Assembly: GCF_900108945.1 (NCBI RefSeq)
Contig: NZ_FNYE01000004.1
Location: 186,001-250,000 of the forward strand
Direction: 5' to 3'
DNA: 64,000 nucleotides
Origin: Paraburkholderia diazotrophica
Lineage (GTDB): Bacteria > Pseudomonadota > Gammaproteobacteria > Burkholderiales > Burkholderiaceae
The notes below the pieces were generated by a model. It made no database searches, was not told the DNA's origin, and worked only from the letters and a program-made list of their open reading frames with translations. Both the position numbers and the translations under genes were made by a program. Below, piece by piece: positions 23,324 through 31,952 of the stretch (position 1 is its first letter; every line of letters begins with the position of its first letter).

Positions 23324-23410
23324 CGCACCGCTTGCCGCGCCGCTTGCCGCACCGCTTGCCCGCGCCGCTTGTTGCACCGCTTGCTGCACCGCTTGCCCGC
23401 GCCCTTGCCG
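23324..23410 (+). repeat. Tandem GC-rich repeat after vsr
   Basis: Imperfect units of 10-15 bases built on GCACCGCTTGCC / GCGCCGCTTGCC repeated about six to eight times between 23330 and 23405. Just downstream of the vsr stop. Length is likely variable between strains. Confidence 0.65.
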
Positions 23411-23555
23411 CATCGCCAGAGAGACCAGCCGCCGCGCGTTCACTGGCGAACATTGCAAGGCGCCGGTGCTACACTCGATTGACCCGCTGAACTCTTTCCA
23501 GCGGTCTTTCAGCGGCTTCCGTCCAATCCTGGAACCCCCTTGAAGGAGGCACACG

Positions 23556-24065
23556 ATGGCTGATTTCCGAATCTGGTCGGACGACTTCCCCCCCAACGGC
23601 TTCATGCCGAAAGCGCAGGAGATGAACGACAAGTCGTTCGGCGTCGCCGGCGACGGCGAGAACGTCTCGCCGGCGTTGCAATGGGAGTCGCCACCCGCCG
23701 ACACCCAGAGTTTCGCGCTCACCGTCTATGATCCCGATGCGCCCACGGGTAGCGGCTTCTGGCACTGGGTCGTCGTCAACATTCCCGCCGACACGCGCTC
23801 GCTGCCGCGCAACGCGGGCAAAGCCGACGGCAGCCTGCTGCCGCAAGGCGCGCTGCAGTTCCACAACGATTACGGCACGGTCGGCTTCGGCGGCGCCGCG
23901 CCGCCACGCGGCGACAAGCCGCATCGCTACATCTACCGCATTCACGCGCTGAAAGTGACGAATCTGCCCCTTTCCGCCGATACGACGAACGCGGTTGCAC
24001 GCTTCATGACGCATCTGAACGAAATCGATTCGGCGACGTACACAGGCTTGTACGAACTGAAGTAA
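23556..24065 (+). CDS. YbhB/YbcL-type PEBP (Raf-kinase-inhibitor-like) protein
   Basis: 169 aa, usual family length. Perfect ribosome site (AAGGAGG). Family signature visible: ENVSPALQWESPP, then SFALTVYDPDAPTGSGFWHWVVVNIP around residues 50-75, and YGTVGFGGAAPPRGDKPHRYIYRIHAL. The D-P-D-A-P and G-x-x-P-P...H-R-Y blocks line the ligand pocket of PEBPs. No signal peptide, so cytoplasmic. Bacterial members have unclear physiology; E. coli YbhB/YbcL are known structures. Confidence 0.85.
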   Translation: MADFRIWSDDFPPNGFMPKAQEMNDKSFGVAGDGENVSPALQWESPPADTQSFALTVYDPDAPTGSGFWHWVVVNIPADTRSLPRNAGKADGSLLPQGALQFHNDYGTVGFGGAAPPRGDKPHRYIYRIHALKVTNLPLSADTTNAVARFMTHLNEIDSATYTGLYELK

Positions 24066-24277
24066 CGATGCGCGCGGGCAACGGGAGCGCGTCGCCGCGC
24101 TTCGCCTCATCCGCGCGTTCGCCGCGCAGCCCGCATGATCCGGCGTGAAGCTCCGCGCAATGGGGTTTCACGCCGAGTCCGCGCGGCCGTGCATCGTCCC
24201 GTCGACAACGGGAATCACAATCCTGAACTCTGCCGGCGGCCACGCATGGCCGCCCCGCCGTCCATCACAACAACACG

Positions 24278-25720
24278 ATGCAAGCATCTTCTTCGAGGGA
24301 CAACGGCAATACTTCCGGCGCGCCCGTCTCTGCTGCCGCGTCGCCCGCACCGGACGCCGAACTCGGCTTGCCGCTGCCGCAACGCTACTGGGCGATTCTC
24401 GTCGTCGCGCTCGGCATCACGCTCGCCGTGCTCGACAGCGCGATCGCCAACGTCGCGCTGCCGACCATCGCGCGCAATCTGCATGCGAGCGCCGCGAGTT
24501 CGATCTGGATCATCAATGCATACCAGTTGTCGGTCACGATCTCGCTGCTGCCGCTGTCGTCGCTCGGCGATCGGATCGGCTACCGGCGCGTTTATCTGAG
24601 CGGGATGGTGCTGTTCACGGTTGCGTCGCTCGGCTGCGCGCTGTCCGGCTCGCTGCCGATGCTCGCGCTCGCCCGCGTGATCCAGGGCTTCGGCGCGGCG
24701 GGCATCATGAGCGTGAACACGGCGCTCGTGCGGATGATCTATCCGCCCGCGCGCCTTGGGCGCGGCATCGCGATCAACGCGATGGTCGTGGCGATCTCGT
24801 CGGCGGTCGGGCCGACCGTGGCGTCAGGCGTGCTGTCTGTTGCGCCGTGGCCGTGGCTCTTCGCGATCAACGTGCCGATCGGCATTGCGGCAATCGCGGT
24901 TGGCCTGCGCGCGCTGCCGCGCAACGAACGCCATCCGTCGCCCTACGACTATCCGAGCGCGATCATGAACGCGTTCGTGTTCGGCCTGCTGATCTTCGCC
25001 GTCGACGGGCTCGGCCACGGCGAACGGTATGGTTTCGTTGCCGTCGAAGTGATCGCCGCGGTCGTGATCGGCTACTTCTTCGTGCGGCGGCAACTCACCC
25101 AGCCGGCGCCGCTTCTTCCCGTCGATCTGCTGAAAATTCCGATCTTCGCGCTATCTGTGGGCACGTCGGTGTGCTCGTTCTGCGCGCAGATGCTGGCGTT
25201 CGTGTCGCTGCCTTTTCTGCTGCAGAACCATCTCGGCATGTCGCAAGTGGAAACCGGCTTGCTGATGACGCCGTGGCCGCTCGTGATCGTCGGCGCCGCG
25301 CCGCTGTCGGGCGTGCTGTCGGACCGGATTTCGGCGGGCTGGCTGGGCGGCGCCGGACTCGCGACGCTCGCTGTCGGCCTGGTGCTGCTCGCGACGCTCG
25401 GCGCGCACCCGACGCCCGTCGATATCGTGTGGCGCATGGCGCTGTGCGGCGCAGGCTTCGGCCTCTTCCAGTCGCCCAATAACCGGACGATGCTGTCGGC
25501 TGCGCCGCGCCATCGCAGCGGCGGCGCGAGCGGCATGCTCGGCACGGCGCGCCTGACGGGGCAAACGCTCGGCTCGGCGCTCGTCGCGCTCGTGTTCGGC
25601 GTCGCGCCGGAGCATGGCCCCATCATCTCGCTGTATGTGGCGGCGGGCTTTTCGGCGGTGGCGTCCGTCGTCAGCACGATGCGCGTGACGCAGCATGGCG
25701 CTGCGACGGCCGCGCGATAG
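24278..25720 (+). CDS. MFS exporter, DHA2 (EmrB/QacA) family
   Basis: 480 aa with about 14 hydrophobic segments. Residues 1-30 are polar. Motif D1 (VLDSAIANVALPTI) in the first membrane helix and motif A (GDRIGYRRVYLSG) in the first loop place it in the 14-helix drug:H+ antiporter family. Others: FGAAGIMSVNTALVRMIYPP and FQSPNNRTMLSAAP. Exports drugs or toxic compounds with proton influx; substrate unknown. The start at 24278 lacks a strong ribosome site; overlapping frames in other registers are shadows. No regulator gene adjoins. Confidence 0.85.
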   Translation: MQASSSRDNGNTSGAPVSAAASPAPDAELGLPLPQRYWAILVVALGITLAVLDSAIANVALPTIARNLHASAASSIWIINAYQLSVTISLLPLSSLGDRIGYRRVYLSGMVLFTVASLGCALSGSLPMLALARVIQGFGAAGIMSVNTALVRMIYPPARLGRGIAINAMVVAISSAVGPTVASGVLSVAPWPWLFAINVPIGIAAIAVGLRALPRNERHPSPYDYPSAIMNAFVFGLLIFAVDGLGHGERYGFVAVEVIAAVVIGYFFVRRQLTQPAPLLPVDLLKIPIFALSVGTSVCSFCAQMLAFVSLPFLLQNHLGMSQVETGLLMTPWPLVIVGAAPLSGVLSDRISAGWLGGAGLATLAVGLVLLATLGAHPTPVDIVWRMALCGAGFGLFQSPNNRTMLSAAPRHRSGGASGMLGTARLTGQTLGSALVALVFGVAPEHGPIISLYVAAGFSAVASVVSTMRVTQHGAATAAR

Positions 25721-25905
25721 TTTCAGCGTGGCAGTCGCAGCGCGCCGTTTCTCCCGCCGTCCCGCCTCACACAGCCGTTTGCGCGCGAGCGGCTTCCGTC
25801 CGCGCACTTTGCGCCTATTCTTGTAGTCGAAGGTTACGACCCGCCGCCGCTCTTCGCGACGGCCAGCGGGTCTTTCGCTCTGGCCTTTGAACGATAGGGG
25901 GCGCC

Positions 25906-26496
25906 ATGTCACTCATCGTCGCTGGACGTTTCACCACGTTCCCCGCCGCCGAAGACGCAGCACAGAAGCTCTTCGACAACGGATTTCTGGGGGAAGACGT
26001 CACGCTGTTCTTCGTCAATCCGCGCGGCCAGCACGCGCGCCATCCACTCGACGAACACGCGGGCGCACCACCCACGATTTCGAGCGCGCCGCCGCCGACG
26101 CTGCATCGCCATCAATACGCGGTGACGATCGGCGCCGTCGCGGGTGCCGTGATCGGCGTCGCGGTGTTCTCGGCGTTCGCGGCGTCGATGCCCGTCGTCG
26201 TGATCGCGGCGGGTACGGGTGCGTATCTGGGCGCGCTCGTCGGCAGGATGGTGCATGCGCGCAGCCGTCCGCTCGAGCATCACGACGTTGTGCATCACGA
26301 GTTGCGCAATTCGGGTGTGCTCGTCGCCGTGCACGTGTGCCCGGAGAATCAGATGGAAGCCGCGCGCATCCTGCGTGAAGCGGGCGGCGCGGACATCGAG
26401 CGCGCGACGGGCCGCTGGCAGCGCGGCAAATGGGCGGATTTCGATCCGCGCCAGACGCCCGTGCCGCTGACCGACCTGAACCAGCAGCAAGCCTGA
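25906..26496 (+). CDS. Hypothetical membrane-associated protein with glycine-zipper segment
   Basis: 196 aa. A regulatory-type first 35 residues (AGRFTTFPAAEDAAQKLFDNGF, like a small beta-alpha unit that repeats at the C-terminus as VAVHVCPENQMEAARILREAGG). In between, residues 70-105 (AVTIGAVAGAVIGVAVFSAFAASMPVVVIAAGTGAYLGALVGRM) form two hydrophobic Gly-rich helices. The layout alpha/beta–glycine zipper–alpha/beta is seen in stress-related proteins of Burkholderia and others. GGGGGCG precedes the ATG. Function unknown. Confidence 0.65.
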   Translation: MSLIVAGRFTTFPAAEDAAQKLFDNGFLGEDVTLFFVNPRGQHARHPLDEHAGAPPTISSAPPPTLHRHQYAVTIGAVAGAVIGVAVFSAFAASMPVVVIAAGTGAYLGALVGRMVHARSRPLEHHDVVHHELRNSGVLVAVHVCPENQMEAARILREAGGADIERATGRWQRGKWADFDPRQTPVPLTDLNQQQA

Positions 26497-26510
26497 GCCC
26501 GCCCGGCTGG

Positions 26511-26545
26511 AAACGAAAACGGCAGCCGTTACAGGCTGCCGCTTC
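26511..26545 (-). terminator. Terminator-like hairpin between convergent genes
   Basis: GGCAGCC-GTTACA-GGCTGCC, followed on the leftward strand by GTTTTCGTTT. Lies between the 25906 gene and otsA, which converge; could serve both. Confidence 0.5.
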
Positions 26546-26621
26546 GGCGTGCGCGCCTCGCTGGCGCACACTACGCACACGCGCTCATGCCGCACGCAGC
26601 GCGTCGAGGCGCGGGATTACG

Positions 26622-28043
26622 TCATGCCGTCACGTCGGCGCGCTTGACCGCCTTCTCCGTCACGGATGAAGCCGTCGCGACATGCCGCAAGTCCGCGAGG
26701 AACGTATCGCGCCACACCGACAGGTTGTTCTCGCGCAGCGGCGCCATCATGTCCGCGTGACGCGCCTGGCGCTCGGCGAGCGGCATCGACAGCGCGCGCT
26801 CCAGCGCCTCGGCCATCTGCGACAGATCGAACGGATTGACGACCAGCGCACCCGGCAACTGCTCGGCCGCGCCCGCGAACTGCGACAGCACCAGCACGCC
26901 AGGATCGGCGGGGTCTTGCGAGGCGACATACTCCTTCGCAACGAGATTCATCCCGTCGCGCAGCGGCGTCACATAGCCGACCTGCGACTGGCGGAACAGC
27001 GCCATCAGCAGATTGCGTTCGTACTTGCGGTTCAGGTACTGGATCGGCGTCCAGTCGAGCTGCGCGAAACGGCCGTTGATGCGCCCCGCCTCGCCCTCCA
27101 GGTTCTGGCGAATGCGCTGATAGGTCTGCACGTCGGAGCGCGTCGGCGGCGCGATCTGCACGAGCGACACGCGACCGTGCCAGCCGGGCGCGTTCAGCAG
27201 AAGACGCTCGAACGCCTGGAAACGCTCGACGAGCCCCTTCGAATAGTCGAGCCGGTCGACGCTCATGATCAGCTTGCGGCCGCGCATCGCGTCGCGCAGG
27301 CTGCGGACCTGCTTGCGATCGCTGAACTGTTCGGAGGCTTTCGCAATCGCGTCGGGATAGATGCCGATCGGGTAGGCGGCGACTTTCAGGAAACGGCCGT
27401 ACGCGTGGATCATGTTCTCGTCGCTGAGCGTGCCGTGATTGCCGCGCTCGATGTAATCGACGAACGATTGACGGTCCGCGTCCGTCTGAAACCCGACCAC
27501 GTCATAGCTGCACATGCACTTCACCAGTTCTTCGTGCGGCGGCACCGTGCGCATCACTTCGGGCACGGGAAACGGAATGTGCAGGAAAAAGCCGATCGGG
27601 TTCTTCACGCCGAGATCGCGCAGGCAGCGCGCGAACGGCAGCAGGTGATAGTCGTGGACCCAGATGATGTCGTCGGGCCTCACCAGTTCCTTCAGTTGCT
27701 GCGCGAGCGATACGTTGACGCGCAAGTAGCCCGCGTATTCCTGGCGGTCATAGCGCGACAGGTCGTTGCGATAGTGGAAAGTCGGCCACAGCGTCGCATT
27801 CGAGAAGCCGCGGTAGTACTGGTCGTAGTCGCGCTTGGTCAGGCCCACCGTCGCATAGGTCACGTTGCCCTGCTTTTCGATGACGGGCGACGACGGCTCG
27901 GCGGCGATCTCGCCGCTCCAGCCGAACCACACACCTCCCGTTTCCTTCAGGGCATCCAGCACCCCGATCGCCAGACCGCCCGCTGCGGGGCGTCCTTCCT
28001 GAGTCGGCGCGACGCGGTTTGAAACTACGATCAATCTGCTCAT
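26622..28043 (-). CDS. otsA: Trehalose-6-phosphate synthase
   Basis: 473 aa, family length about 470. GT20 features in order: RLIVVSNRVAPT at the start; the glycine-rich AAGGLAIGVLDAL loop; WVHDYHLLPFARCL; IGFFLHIPFPVPEV; FQTDADRQSFVDY; MSVDRLDYSKGLVERFQAF; then the UDP-glucose site VTPLRDGMNLVAKEYVASQ and LSQFAGAAEQLPGALVVNPFD. Transfers glucose from UDP-glucose to glucose-6-phosphate for trehalose, an osmo- and desiccation protectant. No otsB phosphatase is next to it. A good sigma-54 promoter match lies 55 bases upstream. Confidence 0.93.
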   Translation of the reverse strand: MSRLIVVSNRVAPTQEGRPAAGGLAIGVLDALKETGGVWFGWSGEIAAEPSSPVIEKQGNVTYATVGLTKRDYDQYYRGFSNATLWPTFHYRNDLSRYDRQEYAGYLRVNVSLAQQLKELVRPDDIIWVHDYHLLPFARCLRDLGVKNPIGFFLHIPFPVPEVMRTVPPHEELVKCMCSYDVVGFQTDADRQSFVDYIERGNHGTLSDENMIHAYGRFLKVAAYPIGIYPDAIAKASEQFSDRKQVRSLRDAMRGRKLIMSVDRLDYSKGLVERFQAFERLLLNAPGWHGRVSLVQIAPPTRSDVQTYQRIRQNLEGEAGRINGRFAQLDWTPIQYLNRKYERNLLMALFRQSQVGYVTPLRDGMNLVAKEYVASQDPADPGVLVLSQFAGAAEQLPGALVVNPFDLSQMAEALERALSMPLAERQARHADMMAPLRENNLSVWRDTFLADLRHVATASSVTEKAVKRADVTA

Positions 28044-28097
28044 TGCGGCTCCACCTCATTCAGTTGACTTACATGCGGTGATACACCGGGTTACGGC

Positions 28098-28115
28098 ACG
28101 CAAATCTCATGCCGT
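28098..28115 (-). promoter_or_regulatory. Sigma-54 promoter match upstream of otsA
   Basis: Leftward strand CGGCATG-AGAT-TTGCG: GG and GC are exactly 10 bases apart, as required. Compared with TGGCACG-N4-TTGC, five of seven -24 bases and all four -12 bases match. Predicted start near 28089, giving a 46-base leader before otsA. Confidence 0.6.
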
Positions 28116-28165
28116 TTTACGCAAATTCACGGAATAAAAATGTATGCAAATGTGACAGACAAGCA

Positions 28166-28200
28166 AAAACACGCTGCGCGCATCGTTGCGCGCAGCAAAA
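28166..28200 (-). terminator. Intrinsic terminator of the 28884-28243 operon
   Basis: GCTGCGCGC / GCGCGCAGC, a 9-bp stem with a 6-base loop, followed on the leftward strand by GTTTTTGC. Separates the two-gene operon from otsA. Confidence 0.7.
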
Positions 28201-28242
28201 TTATCCCCTGGCTAATGAGTCGGGACCGGCTGGAAAAGCGGC

Positions 28243-28455
28243 TCAGGCGTCCTGCTCGGAGCCCAGATCGCGCTGATAATCCAGCCCTTCCTGGCGCGCG
28301 CCGCCCTGGTTGTGTTCCCCGTCAGGCGGGGCGTCCGGCGCGGCGCGGTTCTCGTGCGCCGGATCGGGCGTCGCTGGTTGATTGCCCGTGCCGCCGGCTG
28401 GGCGCTGATCGCGCTTCGAATGGCGCGCGGAGCGCCGCAATGCGGGATGTCTCAT
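28243..28455 (-). CDS. Small hydrophilic disordered protein
   Basis: 70 aa starting ATG after GGAGGCG. Very polar: RHPALRRSARHSKRDQRPAG, then Pro/Asp/Glu/Gln-rich tail with HNQGGARQEGLDYQ. No fold predicted, as in stress-related or hydrophilin-like small proteins. Second gene of a leftward operon (54 bases after the 28510 gene), ended by the 28166 terminator. Same sigma-54 control as its upstream partner is inferred. Confidence 0.55.
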   Translation of the reverse strand: MRHPALRRSARHSKRDQRPAGGTGNQPATPDPAHENRAAPDAPPDGEHNQGGARQEGLDYQRDLGSEQDA

Positions 28456-28509
28456 GATGGACGCCTCCAGGGAAGGCCGCTGCCCGAGCGTGGGGTCGAT
28501 CGGGCCGCA

Positions 28510-28884
28510 TCACATTAGTCTAGGCCGATGAACGTAATTTGCCGGTAAAAAGTTCGCCGGTTTTGTAACCGATACATCTGTCAGGCCCGGCAATTGCACT
28601 CGCTCGGCGGATGCCCCGCGAGCGGCCGTTACGGCATCCGTATTCATCGCGCGCCGGCTCGCAGCGCGGCGCCGGGGGCGCGTGTGCGGCGTCTGCGAAG
28701 GTTGCGGCGGCGGATCGCCGATGGGCGGCGTGTCGGGTTCGACGGGCTCGCGCGTCGGATCGGGCACCGTGTCCGGCTGATCCGGCTCGGGCGGCTGGCC
28801 GGGCTCGGGTGTCTCGGGCGTATCAGGCGTGGTGGGATCGGGGCGATGCGCGCGCAGATCGTGGACGGCGTCGTAATCCGGCAT
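28510..28884 (-). CDS. Proline-rich hypothetical protein
   Basis: 124 aa. ATG 28884 chosen (CAGGGAG before it) rather than the longer frame to 29157. Sequence starts MPDYDAVHDLRAHRPDPTTP, then Pro/Glu/Asp repeats (TPETPEPGQPPEPDQPD) to residue 60, then a basic stretch (RPRRRAASRRA). No membrane segment. Low complexity, so homology is hard to judge. It follows a sigma-54 promoter match at 28950-28964. Confidence 0.5.
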   Translation of the reverse strand: MPDYDAVHDLRAHRPDPTTPDTPETPEPGQPPEPDQPDTVPDPTREPVEPDTPPIGDPPPQPSQTPHTRPRRRAASRRAMNTDAVTAARGASAERVQLPGLTDVSVTKPANFLPANYVHRPRLM

Positions 28885-28947
28885 GTTGGACTCCCTGTTT
28901 CCGTTCGCTGTCGGCTGGCTTGTGCGATGCAACTGTCGAACTGAATT

Positions 28948-28965
28948 CAGCAAAGCCTGTGCCGT
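28948..28965 (-). promoter_or_regulatory. Sigma-54 promoter match upstream of the 28884 operon
   Basis: Leftward strand CGGCACA-GGCT-TTGCTG: GG to GC spacing 10, -24 block matches TGGCACG at five of seven, -12 block TTGC complete. Predicted start about 54 bases before the ATG. Confidence 0.6.
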
Positions 28966-29071
28966 TCGGAAGCAGCCCGACGTAGCGGCGAGAATGACCG
29001 GCCCGACTGGTCGCGCTGGCTGACCAGCCTGATTGATCGCCGTGACCGACCGGTCCGCCCTTACGCGCCGC

Positions 29072-30478
29072 TCAGGCGTCCGCCTTGCCCAGCGCCTGAG
29101 GTTCGTCGTTGACATCGTCGCCGTCGGCGCGGCCGGCGTCGTTGCCGTACTCGACAAGCCGGTTGTACAGCGTCTTCAGGCTGATGCCGAGAATCTCCGC
29201 GGCGCGTGTCTTCACGCCGCTGCACTGCTCGAGCGTGGCGAGAATCAGCTGGCGGTCGGCTTCGGCCAGCGACGTGCCGAACGGTATCGTGATCGCCGTG
29301 CCCGCCGTCGGTTTCGACAGCGAAATCTGCAGCGGCACGGTGGCCGTGCTGTCCGAATCGGCGCTCGACATGATGTGTGCGCGCTGCACGTAATTCTTCA
29401 GCTCGCGCACGTTGCCCGGCCACGGATACGACAGCAACATCTCGCGCACGGCGGACGGAAAGTGCTTCTTCGTGCCGTGCTGCTCGTTGAGGTCGTCGAG
29501 GAACGATTGCGCGAGCAGCTCGACGTCCTTGCCGCGCTCGCGCAGCGGCGGCAGGCTGATCGGAAACACGTTGAGCCGGTGATACAGGTCGAGCCGCAGC
29601 TTGCCTTCCAGCACCGCCTGCTCCGGATCGCGGTTGGTCGCGGCGATCAGGCGCACATCCGTCTCGATCTCCTTCGTCGTGCCGACGCGCATGAACATGC
29701 CCGTCTCCAGCACGCGCAACAGCTTCACCTGCAACTCGATCGGCATTTCGGTGATTTCGTCGAGGAACAGCGTGCCGCCGTTCGCGCGCTCGAAATAGCC
29801 TTTGTGCTGCCGGTCCGCGCCCGTGAACGCACCGCGCTCGTGGCCGAACATCTCCGATTCGATCAGGTTCGGCGAGATCGCGCCGCAATTCACCGCGAGA
29901 AACGCATGCTTGCGGCGCAGGCTCAGCTGGTGCAGCGTCTGCGCGGCCACTTCCTTGCCCGTGCCCGATTCGCCGACGAGCATCACCGAGGCCGCCGTCG
30001 GCGCGACGCGGCTGATCTGGTCGTACACCTGCTGCATGACGGGCGAGTTGCCGAGCATCAGGCCGAAGCGGCCCATGCGGCGCAACTCGCCGCGCAGCGT
30101 GCCGATCTCGGCTTTCAGATCGCCGGCGCGCGGCAGGCGGCTCAGAATCGCCTTCACGCGCTGCATGTTGATCGGCTTCACCAGATAGTCGGCGGCGCCC
30201 ATCTTCAGCGCGCTCACGGCCGATTCGACCGTCGCATGACCCGTGATCACGACGAACTCGACGCCCGAGCGCGGATCGAGATCCTCGAACAGATCGACCC
30301 CCGTCCCGTCGGGCAGCTTCAGGTCGGTGAATACGACATCGGGCATCTGCCGCACGAGCTGGATGCGCGCCTCGCGCAGATCGCCCGCCGTGGCCGTCGT
30401 CAGCCCGTCTTCCGCGATGATCGCCGCAAGCGCATCGCGGGTACTTAGATCGTCATCGACAATCAATACATGTGGCAT
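29072..30478 (-). CDS. NtrC-family response regulator, sigma-54 activator
   Basis: 468 aa: receiver domain (residues 1-120; phospho-acceptor Asp in VVFTDLKLPDG, Lys in LVKPIN), AAA+ domain (Walker A VGESGTGKE, GAFTGA loop in ERGAFTGADR, Walker B GGTLFLDEITEM, arginine R in LPPLRERG) and a C-terminal Fis-type HTH (KTRAAEILGISLKTLYNRL). Contacts sigma-54 RNA polymerase after phosphorylation. No histidine kinase adjoins, so it is an orphan. Likely activator of the sigma-54 promoters found at 28098 and 28948. Confidence 0.93.
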   Translation of the reverse strand: MPHVLIVDDDLSTRDALAAIIAEDGLTTATAGDLREARIQLVRQMPDVVFTDLKLPDGTGVDLFEDLDPRSGVEFVVITGHATVESAVSALKMGAADYLVKPINMQRVKAILSRLPRAGDLKAEIGTLRGELRRMGRFGLMLGNSPVMQQVYDQISRVAPTAASVMLVGESGTGKEVAAQTLHQLSLRRKHAFLAVNCGAISPNLIESEMFGHERGAFTGADRQHKGYFERANGGTLFLDEITEMPIELQVKLLRVLETGMFMRVGTTKEIETDVRLIAATNRDPEQAVLEGKLRLDLYHRLNVFPISLPPLRERGKDVELLAQSFLDDLNEQHGTKKHFPSAVREMLLSYPWPGNVRELKNYVQRAHIMSSADSDSTATVPLQISLSKPTAGTAITIPFGTSLAEADRQLILATLEQCSGVKTRAAEILGISLKTLYNRLVEYGNDAGRADGDDVNDEPQALGKADA

Positions 30479-30787
30479 CGCGTGTGAGAAGCTCGAAAGT
30501 ACTGGTAGTGAACACGCGCAGGCTGCGTTCGCCAGAAAGTTGCGACGACGAAAACGCCCGCGCGCTGCGATTCCAGGCCTATGCCTGCGTCGCGACGCCG
30601 GACGCCTGAATCGGAAGCATTTTCCGACTTAACGCATCTGCGCAACAATTTCCGTAAATTTTGCCGTAAAACTCATATATTGTTGTTGTTTTTGACTATT
30701 ATACGGCTTTATATCGAAAAAACATCGGCGTTGACCAACAGGCGCGCACCGCGCTCACGACGGGTCGCGGCCGTAGCGACAGCAGCA
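30479..30787. other. Gap upstream of the response-regulator gene
   Basis: AT-rich near 30650-30720, with the direct repeat CCGTAAA at 30652 and 30664 (12 bases apart). Presumed promoter of the leftward regulator gene. No gene seen. Confidence 0.4.
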
Positions 30788-31045
30788 TCATCCGCGCGGA
30801 AACGGCCATGCGTCGCCGCTCGCGCTGTGATCCGCGCCATTGCCGCCACGCAGATGCGCTGCGGGCGCCATTTGCGCGCCGGGCGGCTGCTCAGCCTCCG
30901 TCACCGAGCCGCCCTCGCCTTCCCAGCGCGTCAGATCGCGCGCCAGCGGCTGTTGCGCGTTGCGCTGCCGTTGCACCCAGCGCCAGGCCAGTACGCTGCC
31001 CACTGCGAACAAAGCGCCGAATATGCCGATTTTGGGTCGTGCCAT
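30788..31045 (-). CDS. Small membrane-anchored hypothetical protein
   Basis: 85 aa, start ATG after GAGGAG. One membrane helix (IFGALFAVGSVLAWRW, residues 8-23) then basic and acidic polar tail with Gly/Pro-rich end. Pattern (short N-terminal anchor, disordered tail) is common in Burkholderiaceae proteins next to DUF883 genes. The DUF883 gene lies upstream on the same strand (68 bases), so one operon is plausible. No domain recognised. Confidence 0.55.
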   Translation of the reverse strand: MARPKIGIFGALFAVGSVLAWRWVQRQRNAQQPLARDLTRWEGEGGSVTEAEQPPGAQMAPAAHLRGGNGADHSASGDAWPFPRG

Positions 31046-31113
31046 CTTGAACTCCTCGTTGTCGTGAATGGGACTGGGCCATCAACGCGCCCGACAGCGT
31101 CCAGGAACGCCGA

Positions 31114-31431
31114 TCACCGCGCCGCCAGCAAGCCGAGCGCGAAGCCGACGCCAGCCGCAATGCCGAGCGACTGCCACGGGTTCTGACGCACGTAGCGTTC
31201 GGTCTGAACCGTCGCGCTACGGTAGCGCCGCTGTGCCGAGGTCTGCGCATCGCCGAGCGCCGCCTGCAACGTATCGACGTGCGTGCGCAGCCGATCGCGC
31301 AAGGCATCGAGGCCCTCACCCGGAACGGTCGCCGCAAGCCGCAGCATTTCTTCCGAGTCGGTCAACAGCACCCTGAGATCTTCGACAATTTTTTGCCTGC
31401 CCAATGCCAGCTGCTCGGTTGTTTCCGTCAT
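31114..31431 (-). CDS. DUF883 (YqjD/ElaB)-family membrane protein
   Basis: 105 aa. Helical coiled region (EQLALGRQKIVEDLRVLLTDSEEMLRLAA) followed by RTHVDTLQAALGDAQTSAQRR and the C-terminal hallmark YVRQNPWQSLGIAAGVGFALGLLAAR, a glycine-zipper membrane anchor. E. coli YqjD and ElaB of this family attach to the inner membrane and bind stationary-phase ribosomes. Ribosome site AAAGGAG. Role in stationary phase or stress is the family expectation. Confidence 0.85.
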   Translation of the reverse strand: MTETTEQLALGRQKIVEDLRVLLTDSEEMLRLAATVPGEGLDALRDRLRTHVDTLQAALGDAQTSAQRRYRSATVQTERYVRQNPWQSLGIAAGVGFALGLLAAR

Positions 31432-31952
31432 TGCAATCTCCTTTCCGGCGCGGGACCGGTCTGTCTCATTGGCCGACGGCCGGCTCCAGTGGAGGCGAGC
31501 GCCGCGCGCTGGAGACGTCTTTGCGCCGCCCCTTTGCGCGCGCGGCCACGCATCGCGCGCGTCGTCGGATCGACCTCCGGCGCCCGTCTATCCGCCCTCT
31601 CCGGTGTCTTGCAACGGCCATACCCGGCCACCTTTATGCGATCCACGCCTGCCCGCCGAGTTCCGCCTCGCCGCTGATTTCAAGATACATGCAAGCGGCG
31701 CGGAATACAGACAAAGTTGCCGGAAGCTCGCACGGCGGATGCAAGTTTTCCCGATATCTCACATCGATCGTACGTCAAAGTTTGCGCATTTCTAGCGAAT
31801 GCCAAATTTGCAGACGCCTTGCCGGAAATGACATGCCAATGGTTAAATTGCCTTTTATGGGATAGTGATTCACTACCAGAGCAGTCCGCACACTCGATAC
31901 TGGCCTGCGCCATTCAGACACTCACCCGAAATTGCACAGGACACCCTTGGTT
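31432..31952. other. Divergent gap between DUF883 and activator genes
   Basis: About 520 bases holding both promoters. A weaker leftward sigma-54 match GGTATG-GCCG-TTGC (31624 to 31611) lies upstream of the DUF883 gene. No gene seen. Confidence 0.4.

Noticed and set aside
23324..23410. Extension of vsr or a coding repeat
   Set aside because: The vsr stop at 23323 is firm and matches family length; the repeat frames are low-complexity with no start signal.
26682..28022. 446-aa rightward open frame opposite otsA
   Set aside because: Shadow of otsA on the other strand: His/Arg/Val-rich composition typical of GC-rich antisense frames, no ribosome site, and otsA is a clear family match.
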